From assembly GCA_030490835.1 (NCBI GenBank), contig CM059973.1, positions 57,478,008 through 57,542,007 on the forward strand: DNA of 64,000 bases, written 5' to 3'. The translations under genes were made by a program, and so were the position numbers. Within the stretch, counting starts at the first letter, position 1, and every line of letters begins with the position of its first letter. This document shows positions 23,316 to 33,309 of the stretch, in pieces. The notes under the pieces were generated by a model, which was not told the origin of the DNA, ran no database searches, and was given only the letters and a program-made list of their open reading frames with translations. This stretch comes from Annona cherimola (Eukaryota; Streptophyta; Magnoliopsida; Magnoliales; Annonaceae).

Positions 23316-24439
23316 ATGAGTACATTCGCATTCAATCAGTTGTGCGATTTAGTAAAGAGTAAAGGGGTCTTGCAATCCACTAGATATGTAACCATACGTG
23401 AACAATTGGCAATATTTTTGCACACTTTGGCCCATAATGTACGAAATCGTTCCATCGATGGGTACTTTTGTAGATTCGGTGAGACTATGCACCGCCATTT
23501 TCATAAGTGTCTGCAATCAGTTCTCTCCCTATACGAAGATTGTGTCGCCTGTCCAAATTGTCAAACTCACCAAAAGATCTCCTTTGACCCAAGTCTGGCA
23601 CCATACTTTCAGGTACAACTATGGTCATTTTTTTCAAGTGTTGACAGACACAAGAGACGTAGAGTTTATTAACCTTTTTTTAACTTATTAGGAATGTATT
23701 GGAGCTATTGATGGTACTCATATTCCTGTCCAACCTCCATCTGAAAATTGTCTCGCATTTATTAATAGACATGGGGACCCTACACAAAATATTTTGGCAG
23801 CATGTGACTTCAATTTGAAGTTCACATATATATTAGCTGGCTGGGAAGGTAGTGCCCATGATGCGCATGTCCTACAAGATGCACTGGATTGTTCCACCAA
23901 TCGTTTGACTATTCCACATGGTAAAGAATTTCCATTTGCGCCTTCTTATAATCATATGTGATTACCTACTTCACAGATGACCCTCATTTGCTACAGGCCG
24001 TTATTACTTGGTGGATGTTGTATATGCGCATGTGCCCAGATTCATGGCACCATACAAAGGTGTGTCATACCATATGAGCAGTTTCGGACCCGGGAGAAGT
24101 CCAAGGAATAGTGAAGAGTTGTTTAACTTCAGACATGCTCGTTTGCGGTCAACTGTGGAAAGATTGTTTGCAGTGTGAAAAAAAAGATTTCCTTCTCTAC
24201 AAGTTGTGACTACTTACCCCTATAGGATTCAGGTTCAAATGGTGATCGCGTGTGCAATTCTTCATAATTACATAACTACTGTAGACGGTCCTGAACTACC
24301 CGGCCAAATAATCGAGGAACCGAGTCTTGCTAATTTCAATTTGTTTAGTGATGTTTTAGATGACGAACAGATGGAAGTTATGGTTAGGGGGTGTCTAACG
24401 AGGCCTGACATGAGTGGAAGGCCAAACTCGATGAATTAG
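23316..24439 (+). pseudogene. PIF/Harbinger DDE transposase (DDE_Tnp_4 type), three exons, broken
   Basis: Would cut and paste the element in the nucleus. Exons are 23316-23612, 23692-23920 and 23997-24439; introns 23613-23691 and 23921-23996 have GT/AG ends and their removal keeps the frame. The DDE triad is visible: Asp in GAIDGTHIPV (23710-23712), Asp in SAHDAHVL (23860-23862), and Glu in RSTVERLFAV (24158-24160). The family tail VIACAILHNYI is present. A TGA at 24176-24178 replaces the Trp or Leu expected after FAV, so the gene is dead as read. In-frame sequence runs upstream to 23004 past a TGA at 23298-23300, so the true start may be upstream with a second stop. From 23316 the product would be about 320 residues. 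Confidence 0.85.
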
Positions 24440-24638
24440 CAAATCGAATGTGGGCAGATAATGCGTCCATCTAAGATGTGTTTGTGTCAATTCAAATTTG
24501 CATATGTATGGATATTTGACGATTGTCCTCTTTATAATACGTATGGTGGCATGCTATGAATGTGTTTGTGGGCATAATGACTTCATTTTCTATGAATTGT
24601 GGTTATAAAAACTCATTTGAATTTGATTATACATATGT

Positions 24639-25150
24639 TCATGTGATAAGTTGAGACTCCTCAGAGCGATGTAGATCCGGAAGGGGCGGCCTTTAGTGTG
24701 GAGACTCCTCAGAGCGAGAGACCCACCTTTGGATCGGGTGGCGAATTTGCTATTCCAGACTCTTCTGCGAACCCAATAGGAGGTTCATCTAGTCATTCGC
24801 ACGTGCCATCACATGCCGGTGGACCATTACCCAGCTCTTTTGAGCCTCGGCGTAGAATGTCCGTCCGTAGACAACCATAGACACCAATGCAAGAGTTTGC
24901 AGCCATTGCCGAAACCTATTTAGGTCAACCCGGAACGATGTCACACACACATTCTCACACATTCAAACAAGATTGGGTAGAGGATTACCGTGCATTGCCT
25001 GCAATTCTGGAGTCCATTGACATGCCTAATGCTGATTTAGCCGCAGTAATGTGTTACTTTAACAAGAACCCTCACGCTGCCTCAGCTTTTATAGCAGCTA
25101 CTGATCATATGCGTGCAATTATGTTGAATGGGATTAAACAAGGTCTTTGA
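24639..25150 (+). pseudogene. Second ORF of the Harbinger element, C-terminal piece
   Basis: One frame runs from before 24698 through SVETPQSERPTFGSG, a Ser/Pro/Gly-rich stretch, a basic patch (EPRRRMSVRRQP), a TAG at 24878-24880, then MQEFAAIAETYLG and an ending FIAATDHMRAIMLNGIKQGL. Plant PIF/Harbinger elements usually pair the transposase with a Myb/SANT-like DNA-binding protein. The position and acidic/helical C-terminus fit its tail, but the Myb part is not visible in the 200 bases upstream. The role is therefore inferred from context only. Confidence 0.45.
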
Positions 25151-25260
25151 GTTGATTTTATTCCTCAGTAGAAATAGAAACTATGAACATCTTATTTAAC
25201 TACTGTTAGTGACAGTTATTGGGTTTATATGAACTTTGTTGATTTACGTGTAATGTACCT

Positions 25261-26524
25261 TGTTGATCGTATGCTTGCTTTAAGAATGATTAATTTGATT
25301 TTGATGATTAACAAATAATTGAAATATCATTAAAAATGATCTAATATATTTGTCTAAGTGTTCTCAGATATTTTGTCTCTAATTATGTGTATAAAAATAA
25401 AAATGTGAAATAATTTAAGTTTCAAGAGTTCAAAGTTCATGAATTGCAAGTTCAGCAAAGTGAAGTCTCAGCCCAAGTCGACTTCGCTTGCGACTTGGGT
25501 GAAGTTCCAGACCCAAGTCGACTTCGCCTGTGACTTCGGACAGACAGCAAAGTGAAGTCTCATCCCAAGTCAACTTCACTTGAGACTTCGGTGAAGTCCC
25601 AGACCCAAGTGGACTTCACCTGCAACTTCGAAGGCAAAATTCTGGACAGCAAGTTTTAACAAGACGAAGTCGCATCCCAAGTCGACTCCACTTGCAACTT
25701 CAACTTGTAACGGTCGAAAATCCGAACGTTGGAGCTCTAGATGCGCGTGAACTTCCACTCCAACGGCTAGAACCTTTTTTCCTCTATATATACCATTGAT
25801 GTATGAACGTGAAGTAAGAGAGAAGGAGGAAAGAAAGAGGAAGACACAAGTTGAGCTTCCATCTTCTAATATTCAAGTATGTTGAAGTTATTTGAATAAC
25901 TATTGAAGCTTCAAGTGCTACAACTTTCAAGTGTGCTTCCAAGATTATCATCTCCACATGACGAGGAGCTTCCGGAGCTTATCGAATACACATTGTAAAG
26001 TGTAATTTCTCTTTTATCTATTTCGTTTTGTGTTGTTGCCTTGGATCGGTGTTGGAGACCGAATTCAAGAAGAAGCAAAACAGGGGGTTGGTTTGAGTTT
26101 GTCTCACTAACGAGTTTTGCTTGATTGGTTGGAGTTTGTCTCACCAATAGATTGGACTTGGTTGGTTGGAGTTGGTCTCACCAACAAGTGATTATTGTAT
26201 ATGCCCCCTAGAGCTAGAATCTAGAAGAGAGCGGGTGCTCTAGATTGTATTGAAAATACAATAGTGAAACCCAAGACACAACGGGTGTGTGCTTGGAAGA
26301 GTGGAGTAGGGAAGGTTGCCCGAACCACTATATATTGTTGTCTCTTTTGTGGATTGATTGTTTACATTTCTATATTCCATTTACACCTTCTCATTCTATC
26401 TCATATCACGTTTCATCAAGGGGATTGAAATTGTAAGGGGTTAAGTTTTAATTTACCAAAGAATTTTTCAAGAACTCAATTCACCCCTCCCCTCTTGAGT
26501 TTTTCCATAAACTCAGGACCAACA
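25261..26524 (+). repeat. 5' LTR of gag-only Sirevirus (1264 bp)
   Basis: Starts TGTTGATCG and ends GGACCAACA. It carries a GTCG/CGAC box cluster at 25470-25710, a TATATATA at 25785-25792 and the conserved CTAGAGCTAGAATCTAG with a TTGTATTG hairpin near 26250. It is 20 bp shorter than the 3' LTR, mainly from one missing box segment near 25690. Confidence 0.92.
25785..25792 (+). promoter_or_regulatory. LTR TATA box
   Basis: TATATATA just downstream of the box cluster; the equivalent in the 3' LTR is at 29460-29467. Expected to set transcription start about 30 bases downstream. Confidence 0.5.
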
Positions 26525-26526
26525 AG

Positions 26527-26538
26527 TGGTATCAGAGC
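26527..26538 (+). promoter_or_regulatory. Primer binding site, initiator methionine tRNA type
   Basis: TGGTATCAGAGC two bases after the LTR end, identical to the other Sirevirus copies. Confidence 0.92.
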
Positions 26539-26578
26539 AGGCCTCTATCTTATTTGAGGTGATCTCTACTATATATCT

Positions 26579-28397
26579 ATGGCAACCTACTTAACTTATG
26601 TACCTGCATTTGCCGAGGGCCAATCATTTTTAAGGCCACCTCTATTTGATGGCAATAATTTTATTGATTGGAAGTTGAGGATGAAACAACTCATTATGGC
26701 AACTAATATGAATTCTTGGATAGTCATACAAGATGGCATTACATTACCAAAGGGGGACAAGGCGTCCACTTGGACAAAAGAAGAACTATGTCTGTCCAAA
26801 GTAATGCCAAAGCTATGAATTTCTTATTTTGTGCATTGACCGCAGCAGAATTTGATAGAGTTTCTACATGCACAAAATGCTAAAGAGATATGGGATAAAT
26901 TAGTATCTATTTATGAGGGTTCCTCCCAAGTAAAGGGAACTAAAAGGAATATCCTTGTTGGTGATTTTGAAAGATTTCAAATTTTAGATGGTGAATCTAT
27001 TTTAGAAATGTATGCTAGATTTTCTAAAATCACTAATGCTCTTAAAAGCCTAGAAAAGCCAATTTCTGAAAGTGAGCAGGTTATGAAGATACTTAGAGCA
27101 TTGCCAAACTCGTGGAATGAAAAGATCACAGCTATTGAGGAGGCAAAGGACTTAAACAAGCTCAAAGTAAATGACTTGATTAGCTCACTCATGTCTCATG
27201 AGCTCATCAAAAATAAGAAAGAAGAATCTCAAAGAAGTAAGAAGTGTATTGCGCTCAAAAGTATGATAGAGAGCTCAAGTGAATCTACATCAAGTTCATA
27301 CTCCAACATGAAGAGAAATAAATATTTGAGCTCACACAAGAAAATGAAGGATAGAAGAAAGGAATTTCCAAAATGTTATAAATGTGGTGGTGTTGGACAT
27401 ATACAAATCGAATGCACCACACCGGATGAATTGGAAATTCAAAATAAGAGAATTTTTTCAAAGAGAAAGGCTAGAAGAATGCTTACAAAGGAATATACTA
27501 CCACAAGCTCTAGCACCTCATCAAGTGAAAGAGAAGATGTAGTAAATTGGGCAAGAATTTGCTGCATGGCCATTGTAGAAGATGAAAAGAAAACTTGCCA
27601 AAATTTTGAAGAAATTGATAATGCAAGAAAATTGAAACTGTCAACATTGGATGCATCTATGGATATCGAGGTAAGCCCATCCGATTCTTATTCATCTTCT
27701 AATGTTTGTTCTAGATGTAATGAGTTGAATGATTTACAACAAACTTATGACTCATTATTTGATGAATTCAAAAGCCTTAGTATCAAATATGTTCAAAAGA
27801 AAAGGCAATTCAATACAACTGCCATTGCAAATGGAAAATTAGCGGAGGAGAATGCATCCTTGCAAAATGATATAATCGCCGTGAAGAATGAAGTAGAGGT
27901 ATTGAGAAAGGAGAACCAAAATTTGAAGGATTCATTGACTAAGTTCTCCAACCCGGGAGAAAATGTGCAAAAATTTTTGAGAATGACCACTCAAGGTAAT
28001 AAGAGAGGTCTTGGATTTGTAAAGCACATTAATGCCAAACTAAATAAAACAAACTCTCCTATTTGGATTAAGGCTTCTAGTACATCAAATGTGAGGGGAC
28101 ATTTTAAGAAGCTTGTTGATAAATCATGGACAAATATACCTACTTGGCAACCAAAGAGCTATCATGGTACTCCAACCTATGCTAGAATCACTTGCCATTA
28201 TTGTAATAAGTTTGGACACAGAATATATCAATGCAAGGTAAGAAAAATGGTTTATAATTGAGTTAAATTGGTTTGGATGCCAAAGAGACACATCTAAGGT
28301 AAAACCAAGTCTTCATGAGTTCCTATGCATTATGGTACTAACATTCATGGACCCATAACACGGGTACCAAAAGGAAAGAAAATATCATATTTGTGAT
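26579..28397 (+). pseudogene. Sirevirus gag, sole gene of the element, frameshifted
   Basis: Starts at the ATG 26579 (MATYLTYVPAFAEG). The N-terminal Gag domain reads FDGNNFIDWKLRMKQ. Near 26790 the frame shifts; sequence homologous to other copies (SNAKAMNFLFCALTA) continues in another frame to about 26870, then shifts back into the frame open to 28261. It includes CCHC knuckle one (CYKCGGVGHIQIEC, near 27375), a coiled coil (about 27710-27950) and knuckle two (CHYCNKFGHRIYQC, near 28195). A TGA at 28259-28261 comes just before the homologous tail (VKLVWMPKR). Two compensating shifts could be mutations in a dead copy. Gag would form particles, and movement would need pol from a relative. Confidence 0.88.
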
Positions 28398-28915
28398 GCA
28401 GGTTTTTATTTCAAACAAGTACAAAGTCATCTAGAGAATGAAGGAGCATGAATTGCAAAAGAAAGGGGGAGTTGAGAAAAATAGTAATGATAACTTTCAT
28501 CAAAGGTAAGTAAAGGTATGTTGCTCTCCTAAAGAAATTAATAAACAAGTGGTACTATAGTCATATTATAGATCATATGCTTGACTCAAAATGAATGATT
28601 TGTATGAAAAAAAAGGGAGTGAGTGTAGTATGAACCTATTTTATTTGTGCTACCTATTTTATATGCCCCATTTGTGCTACTTTTTTATTGATTGACAAAA
28701 AGGGGGAGAGAGTGTAGTATGAAAATATCTTAAGAAAAGAGAATAATATTGCATATAACTTAGGGGGAGAAGTATTTCCATCTATATGAAAAGAATATGT
28801 ATTATTTTTGCACTTCTTGATGAAAATCATGATCTTCATGTAGACATATCTGTGATTCATTTCAAAAGGGAAGATATTTTAATTAAGTTTTGTCAATCAT
28901 CAAAAAGGGGGAGAT
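28398..28915 (+). other. 3' untranslated region with repeated purine tracts and terminal PPT
   Basis: Contains purine tracts at about 28691-28706 (ACAAAAAGGGGGAGAG), 28760-28772 (TAGGGGGAGAAG) and the terminal one 28902-28915 abutting the LTR. Multiple PPT copies upstream of the 3' LTR are a described hallmark of Sireviruses. The terminal PPT is bracketed by an inverted repeat (TTTTGTCAATCATCAAAA on the left, TTTTGATGATTAACAAAT within the LTR). Confidence 0.8.
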
Positions 28916-30199
28916 TGTTGATCATATGCTTGCTTTAAGAATGATTAATCTGATTTTGATGATTAACAAATAATTGAAATATCATTAAAAATGATCTAAT
29001 AAATTTGTTTAAGTGTTCTCAGATATTTTGTCTCTAATTATGTGTATAAAAATGAAAATGTGAAATAATTTAAGTTTCAAGAGCTCAAAGTTCATGAATT
29101 GCAAGTTCAGCAAAGTGAAGTCTCAGCCCAAGTCGACTTCACTTGCGACTTGGGTGAAGTCCCAGACCCAAGTCGACTTCGCCTGTGACTTCGGACAGAC
29201 AGCAAAGTGAAGTCTCATCCCAAGTCGACTTCACTTGCGACTTGGGTGAAGTCACAGACCCAAGTGGACTTCACCTGCAACTTCGAAGGCAAAATTCTGG
29301 ACAGCAAGTTTTAACAAGAGGAAGTCGCATCCCAAGTTGACTTCACCCATCCGAAGTCGACTCCACTTGCGACTTCAACTTGTAACGGTCGAAAATCCGA
29401 ACGTTGGAGCTCTAGATGCGCGTGAACTTCCACTCCAACGGCTAGAACCTTTTTTCCTCTATATATACCATTGATGTATGAACGTGAAGTAAGAGAGAAG
29501 GAGGAAAGAAAGAGGAAAACACAAGTTGAGCTTCGATCTTCTAATATTCAAGTATGTTGAAGTTATTTGAATAACTATTGAAGCTTCAAGTGCTACAACT
29601 TTCAAGTGTGCTTCCAAGATTATCATCTCCACATGACGAGGAGCTTCCGGAGCTTATCGAATACACGTTGTAAAGTGTAATTTCTCTTTTATCTATTTTA
29701 TTTTGTGTTGTTGCCTTGGATCGGTGTTGGAGACCGAATTCAAGAAGAAGCAAAACAGGGGGTTGGTTTGAGTTTGTCTCACTAACGGGTTTTGCTTGAT
29801 TGGTTGGAGTTTTTCTCACCAATAGATTGGACTTGGTTGGTTGGAGTTGGTCTCACCAACAAGTGATTATTGTATATGCCCCCTAGAGCTAGAATCTAGA
29901 AGAGAGCGGGTGCTCTAGATTGTATTGAAAATACAATAGTGAAACCCAAGACACAACGGGTGTGTGCCTGGACGAGTGGAGTAGGGAAGGTTGCCCGAAC
30001 CACTATATATTATTGTCTCTTCTGTGGATTGATTGTTTACATTTCTATATTTCATTTACACCCTCTCATTCTATCTCATATCACGTTTTATCAAGGGGAT
30101 TGAAATTATAAGGGGTTAAGTTTTAATTTACCAAAGAATTTTTCAAGAACTTAATTCACCCCTCCCCTCTTGGGTTTTGCCATAAACTCGGGACTAACA
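28916..30199 (+). repeat. 3' LTR of gag-only Sirevirus (1284 bp)
   Basis: Starts TGTTGATCA, ends GGACTAACA (one change from CCAACA), followed by TACCT. It is about 97 percent identical to the 5' LTR by eye. Confidence 0.92.
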
Positions 30200-30346
30200 T
30201 ACCTTTGCTTGGACTTGAATGTGGATCAGGAACACTGTGATTGTTACTTTTTAAAGACTACAATGGATGTTTATACCGTCTCCTTTAGAGATTTTTATTT
30301 TCCCTCCCTACTCTTGTCATGATTATTTTAAAACCACAGGTATCTG

Positions 30347-30709
30347 ATGCAATATCATACAACAACAATAATGAATTGTTATATGTTTGTTGCCATTGTT
30401 TTGGAAACTGTGATAGGTACAGGCAAAGACATGGTGCGGTGTTATGTTATATTCCAAGGCTGTGTACCTAGTGTATACACATCATGGCCGGAAGCACATA
30501 ACCAAGTGAGTGGTTATAAAGGTTCATGTTACCAAGCTTTTCAGGAAATAGGTCAGGTCGAGGAAGCGTGGACAACTTTCATTGGAAAGGGGAAGGAGAA
30601 AGAAGGAGTTGTGAACCTATGTGATTGTCAGGATTGTGTCCAACTGACTACGCAGGTAGTCATCAACCTGTGTGATTGTAGGGTTTGTGGAAAACAAAAG
30701 ATGCTGTAA
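30347..30709 (+). CDS. ORF with RNase H1 N-terminal / viroplasmin-like domain, inside Harbinger element
   Basis: The 120-residue frame contains RCYVIFQGCVPSVYTSW and then HNQVSGYKGSCYQAF, followed by an acidic helix (GQVEEAWTTF). This closely fits the short beta-beta-alpha domain that begins eukaryotic RNase H1 and caulimovirus protein VI (Pfam Cauli_VI): a YVVF-G--PG-Y-SW block followed by a V-G-SG-S-K-F block. In RNase H1 this domain binds RNA/DNA hybrids. The C-terminus has a duplicated cysteine motif (NLCDCQDC, NLCDCRVC). No RNase H catalytic part follows. Removing the Sirevirus places it about 200 bp after the second Harbinger ORF. The first 30 residues may be intronic. Whether it belongs to the transposon or was captured is unknown. 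Confidence 0.5.
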   Translation: MQYHTTTIMNCYMFVAIVLETVIGTGKDMVRCYVIFQGCVPSVYTSWPEAHNQVSGYKGSCYQAFQEIGQVEEAWTTFIGKGKEKEGVVNLCDCQDCVQLTTQVVINLCDCRVCGKQKML

Positions 30710-32400
30710 AAATAATTTTCTCTGAAGCTTCTCAGTTGGGTTTCTGATTTTTCTCTTTTTTGGAGGACTTAGTAGTTGTTTTGATATGTATGAGATCTCA
30801 GTGGACTTGTGTGGTTATGATAATCCAGTACAGATGTAAATCATATTTGTGCTTGTATTTCAAATGGTGTTAAAAAATATTAATGCTGTTAAAAAATCCA
30901 AATATTTACGCAAAGTTATTTATAGATTTATTAAGTGAGTTGTTTTAGATAAATTTTCAATAAAAACCAATTTCTTAGGTAGTGATAAAAGTAATTTATT
31001 ATTCACATACTACTATGCCTGCGATCGTTCTGTGGGGCACAAAAACTTTTTTAGATTTGGCAAATTTTAACATTTATCTTATGTTTTATATTTTATTTTT
31101 ATTTTGAATATGATAGTTAAAAGATATAATTTCATAGTGAGGAAAACTAGGGAGACCCTACATTTATAAAATTTTACGAACTATTTTTTCAAGTAAATAA
31201 AACTATTTTTTGGTCACGTGCAATGCGGGGAACAACACAGGATACCAAATATGAGTATCGATATACTGTAATCTTTTTTAAATTTATTTTTTGTCTAAAG
31301 CATTTATGATACTCATAAATTAGGATTTATTTATGATGCCAAAAATTAGTTCGATTTGGAACTTTCGCACGATATTGACATCAATGGAGAAGAACAATTA
31401 ATTTCAAAAATAAGAGACCTTTGGTGAAATCAACATTCTCAACAAATTTTAGTAAGAACCGAGTCAGGTGTGGTATGTTGGTTGATATTACTTGTCTGCT
31501 TTGTAGGAAACATGCTCTAAATTAACATGCATATGTAATGCTCTTGAATCACTATAATCAAGAACTTAAAAAGAAATGATTAAAACAAAATGTCGTGCAA
31601 TTAGGGATTGTCTATAAAAGATATGGAACATTTTTTTACTCCTTTTTATAAGCATTTTGATAATGGTTTACACATTTTAATTATTTGATGAGTGCTAATA
31701 TAACACATTTAAGTCATGGGTTTTTTTAACACTAATGAGTGGGCCCAGATACTTATTTTTTAGGCATAAATCTGAAATTTTATATATTTTATGTAACTCT
31801 ATTTTTTTTAATATTAAAAAAAATACCACTATCCGCGCATGCAAACGACCAGTGGAAATTTTGTTAACTAGAAATAGATATTATTTTCAAGATGGTAAAA
31901 TAATTTCTGACATTCATAAATTTTTATATTAAACACACTCTCGCCACGTGTTAGTGAAAAAAATGGAATTCAAAGTCTTTTCAAACCCATCAATCGTTTT
32001 CTTTTTGTAAAATGAATTATTGCAGATTCTTTTTTTATAAGTTAATCATTATTGGTATGTATTATATTACTCTTTTACTTTTTTATATATTTACTTTTGT
32101 TTTATAAAATCGAGTTGTCAAATAGTGAAATTCACTAAAGTACTCCTGAATTTTATGATTTTAAAAATAAAAATGAAATGTGTAAAAATATTATAAAATA
32201 AAATATTTTAAATAGTTGGATGCGAAGAACTTTAAAAGCAATCATGTAGACAAAAATTCAAATGAGGCACTGTTCACAAAAATTCACACATTTTATTATC
32301 ATTTTTTTTATCAAAATTATTATGAAACATTTAAATTTTGATAAAAATATTATAATATTTAAAATTAAAAACATATGAAAATTATTATCATCATTTATAC
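30710..32400. other. AT-rich stretch of the Harbinger element, no gene seen
   Basis: Long A/T runs (31080-31330, 31700-31830, 32040-32400). The frame at 31735-31932 has no recognisable domain. From 32400 the DNA becomes GC-rich toward the right terminal repeat. Confidence 0.5.
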
Positions 32401-32681
32401 GAATGAATTACATGGTAGTGTGTTATCCGTGAGCCCACGCTTAGGTGGCTGTTTGGCCTTATTCGAATGCAATTTCCATTTGCAGGTCGTCCCGTTAACA
32501 ACGCTAGTCTCCTTCTTCCTGGTCAACACTCCCCAGCATGGACTCATGCTGTCGGAGTTGGATCGCGTGCACTGTGCGTGGGCCCGGAGAGAGGCAGGCG
32601 CAATTAATCTCGCATTCGACCAGCCTGCATTTTCTTGATGCGACGGGTTTTTCCCTGCTAAAACCCGTCATGCATTTTATC

Positions 32682-32700
32682 GTCGTTGCCAAACAACCCC
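32682..32700 (-). repeat. Right terminal inverted repeat of Harbinger element
   Basis: The complement reads GGGGTTGTTTGGCAACGAC and is followed by TTA. Pairs with 19384-19402. About 15 bases inward is a perfect short stem (ACGGGTTTT ... AAAACCCGT, 32643-32668). Confidence 0.68.
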
Positions 32701-32703
32701 TTA

Positions 32704-33309
32704 TACTTTTTCTACAGGAGTACCTGTCCTTTGGGGTCCCTCTTCTCCCCTACAAACTATGTTTTCCTCTTTTTGGGGGTATGGAAGTGGATGGTATACC
32801 TTCGTGAAACCAAACCCATTGTAGTTTCATCCCGTGCATGTTTGGAAGGTGTTCTTTGCCTCTTTGGCACCTTGTCTCATGTGGTTGAGCAAGAGGGACG
32901 TGAAAGAAGAAGCTTGCTTGGTTTGGAAACCAGTTTAAGAGGTATTCTTATGAGATGAGATGAAAATCGTTTTGGGTATGATAGATTTGTATTAGAGGAA
33001 AAGGATTTCTAAGAAGATTAAAGGGAATGGAAGAGGTTGGGAGTTAGGGAGAAGGAATCCGAAAAAGTGAGTGAGGAAATGAGGAGAGAAGGCTTTCCTG
33101 CAAATTTTAATTCTAGCCGACTATGCCCATCCGAAGTCGACTCCGTGGAGTCAACCTGGGATGCCAGGAGTCAACGTGGCTCCCTTTCATGTGATAGTGC
33201 AACATCTATTATACCCTTCATCCCAAGGTATGTTATTGATTATATTTGTAGCAGACAAATTTCACATAATCATACCTTAATGATTTTATTTCAATTAACT
33301 TATTTTAAT
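32704..33309. other. Unclassified flank with a Sirevirus-like box remnant
   Basis: 32704-33110 has moderate GC and open frames (32686-32958, 33037-33348) without any domain I recognise. It could be more of the Tat/Athila-like element or a host fragment. At 33125-33175 the bases CCGAAGTCGACTCC and GGAGTCAAC resemble Sirevirus LTR boxes. 33190-33309 is AT-rich and leads into the copia RNase H end. Confidence 0.3.

Larger units (their letters stand above)
25261..30199 (+). mobile_element. Gag-only Sirevirus (terminal-repeat element with gag, no pol)
   Basis: Flanked by TACCT at 25256-25260 and 30200-30204. It has a 5' LTR (25261-26524), PBS, gag, a 3' untranslated region with purine tracts, PPT (28902-28915) and a 3' LTR (28916-30199). 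Internal DNA is only 2391 bp: after gag near 28400 the sequence passes straight to the 3' untranslated region with no protease, integrase, reverse transcriptase or RNase H. It sits inside the Harbinger element, between its second ORF and the viroplasmin-like ORF. This layout matches the non-autonomous class known as TR-GAG. Confidence 0.9.
19384..32700 (+). mobile_element. PIF/Harbinger DNA transposon, about 13.3 kb with a nested Sirevirus
   Basis: Left end GGGGTTGTTTGGCAATGAC (19384) and the complement of the right end, GGGGTTGTTTGGCAACGAC (to 32700), match at 18 of 19 bases. Both are flanked by TTA (19381-19383, 32701-32703), the 3-base duplication typical of PIF/Harbinger. Inside are a DDE transposase of that superfamily (23316-24439), a second ORF (24639-25150) and a viroplasmin-like ORF (30347-30709). 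Removing the nested Sirevirus and its duplication leaves about 8.4 kb, longer than usual for the family, so it may carry extra DNA. The alternative, that the right end belongs to a short MITE starting near 32441, is given in the findings. Confidence 0.68.

Noticed and set aside
30347..30709. Integrated pararetrovirus (caulimovirus) because of the viroplasmin-like domain
   Set aside because: No movement protein, coat protein, reverse transcriptase or tRNA-Met start site of that virus family is nearby; the ORF lies between Harbinger ends, and the same domain occurs in plant RNase H1.
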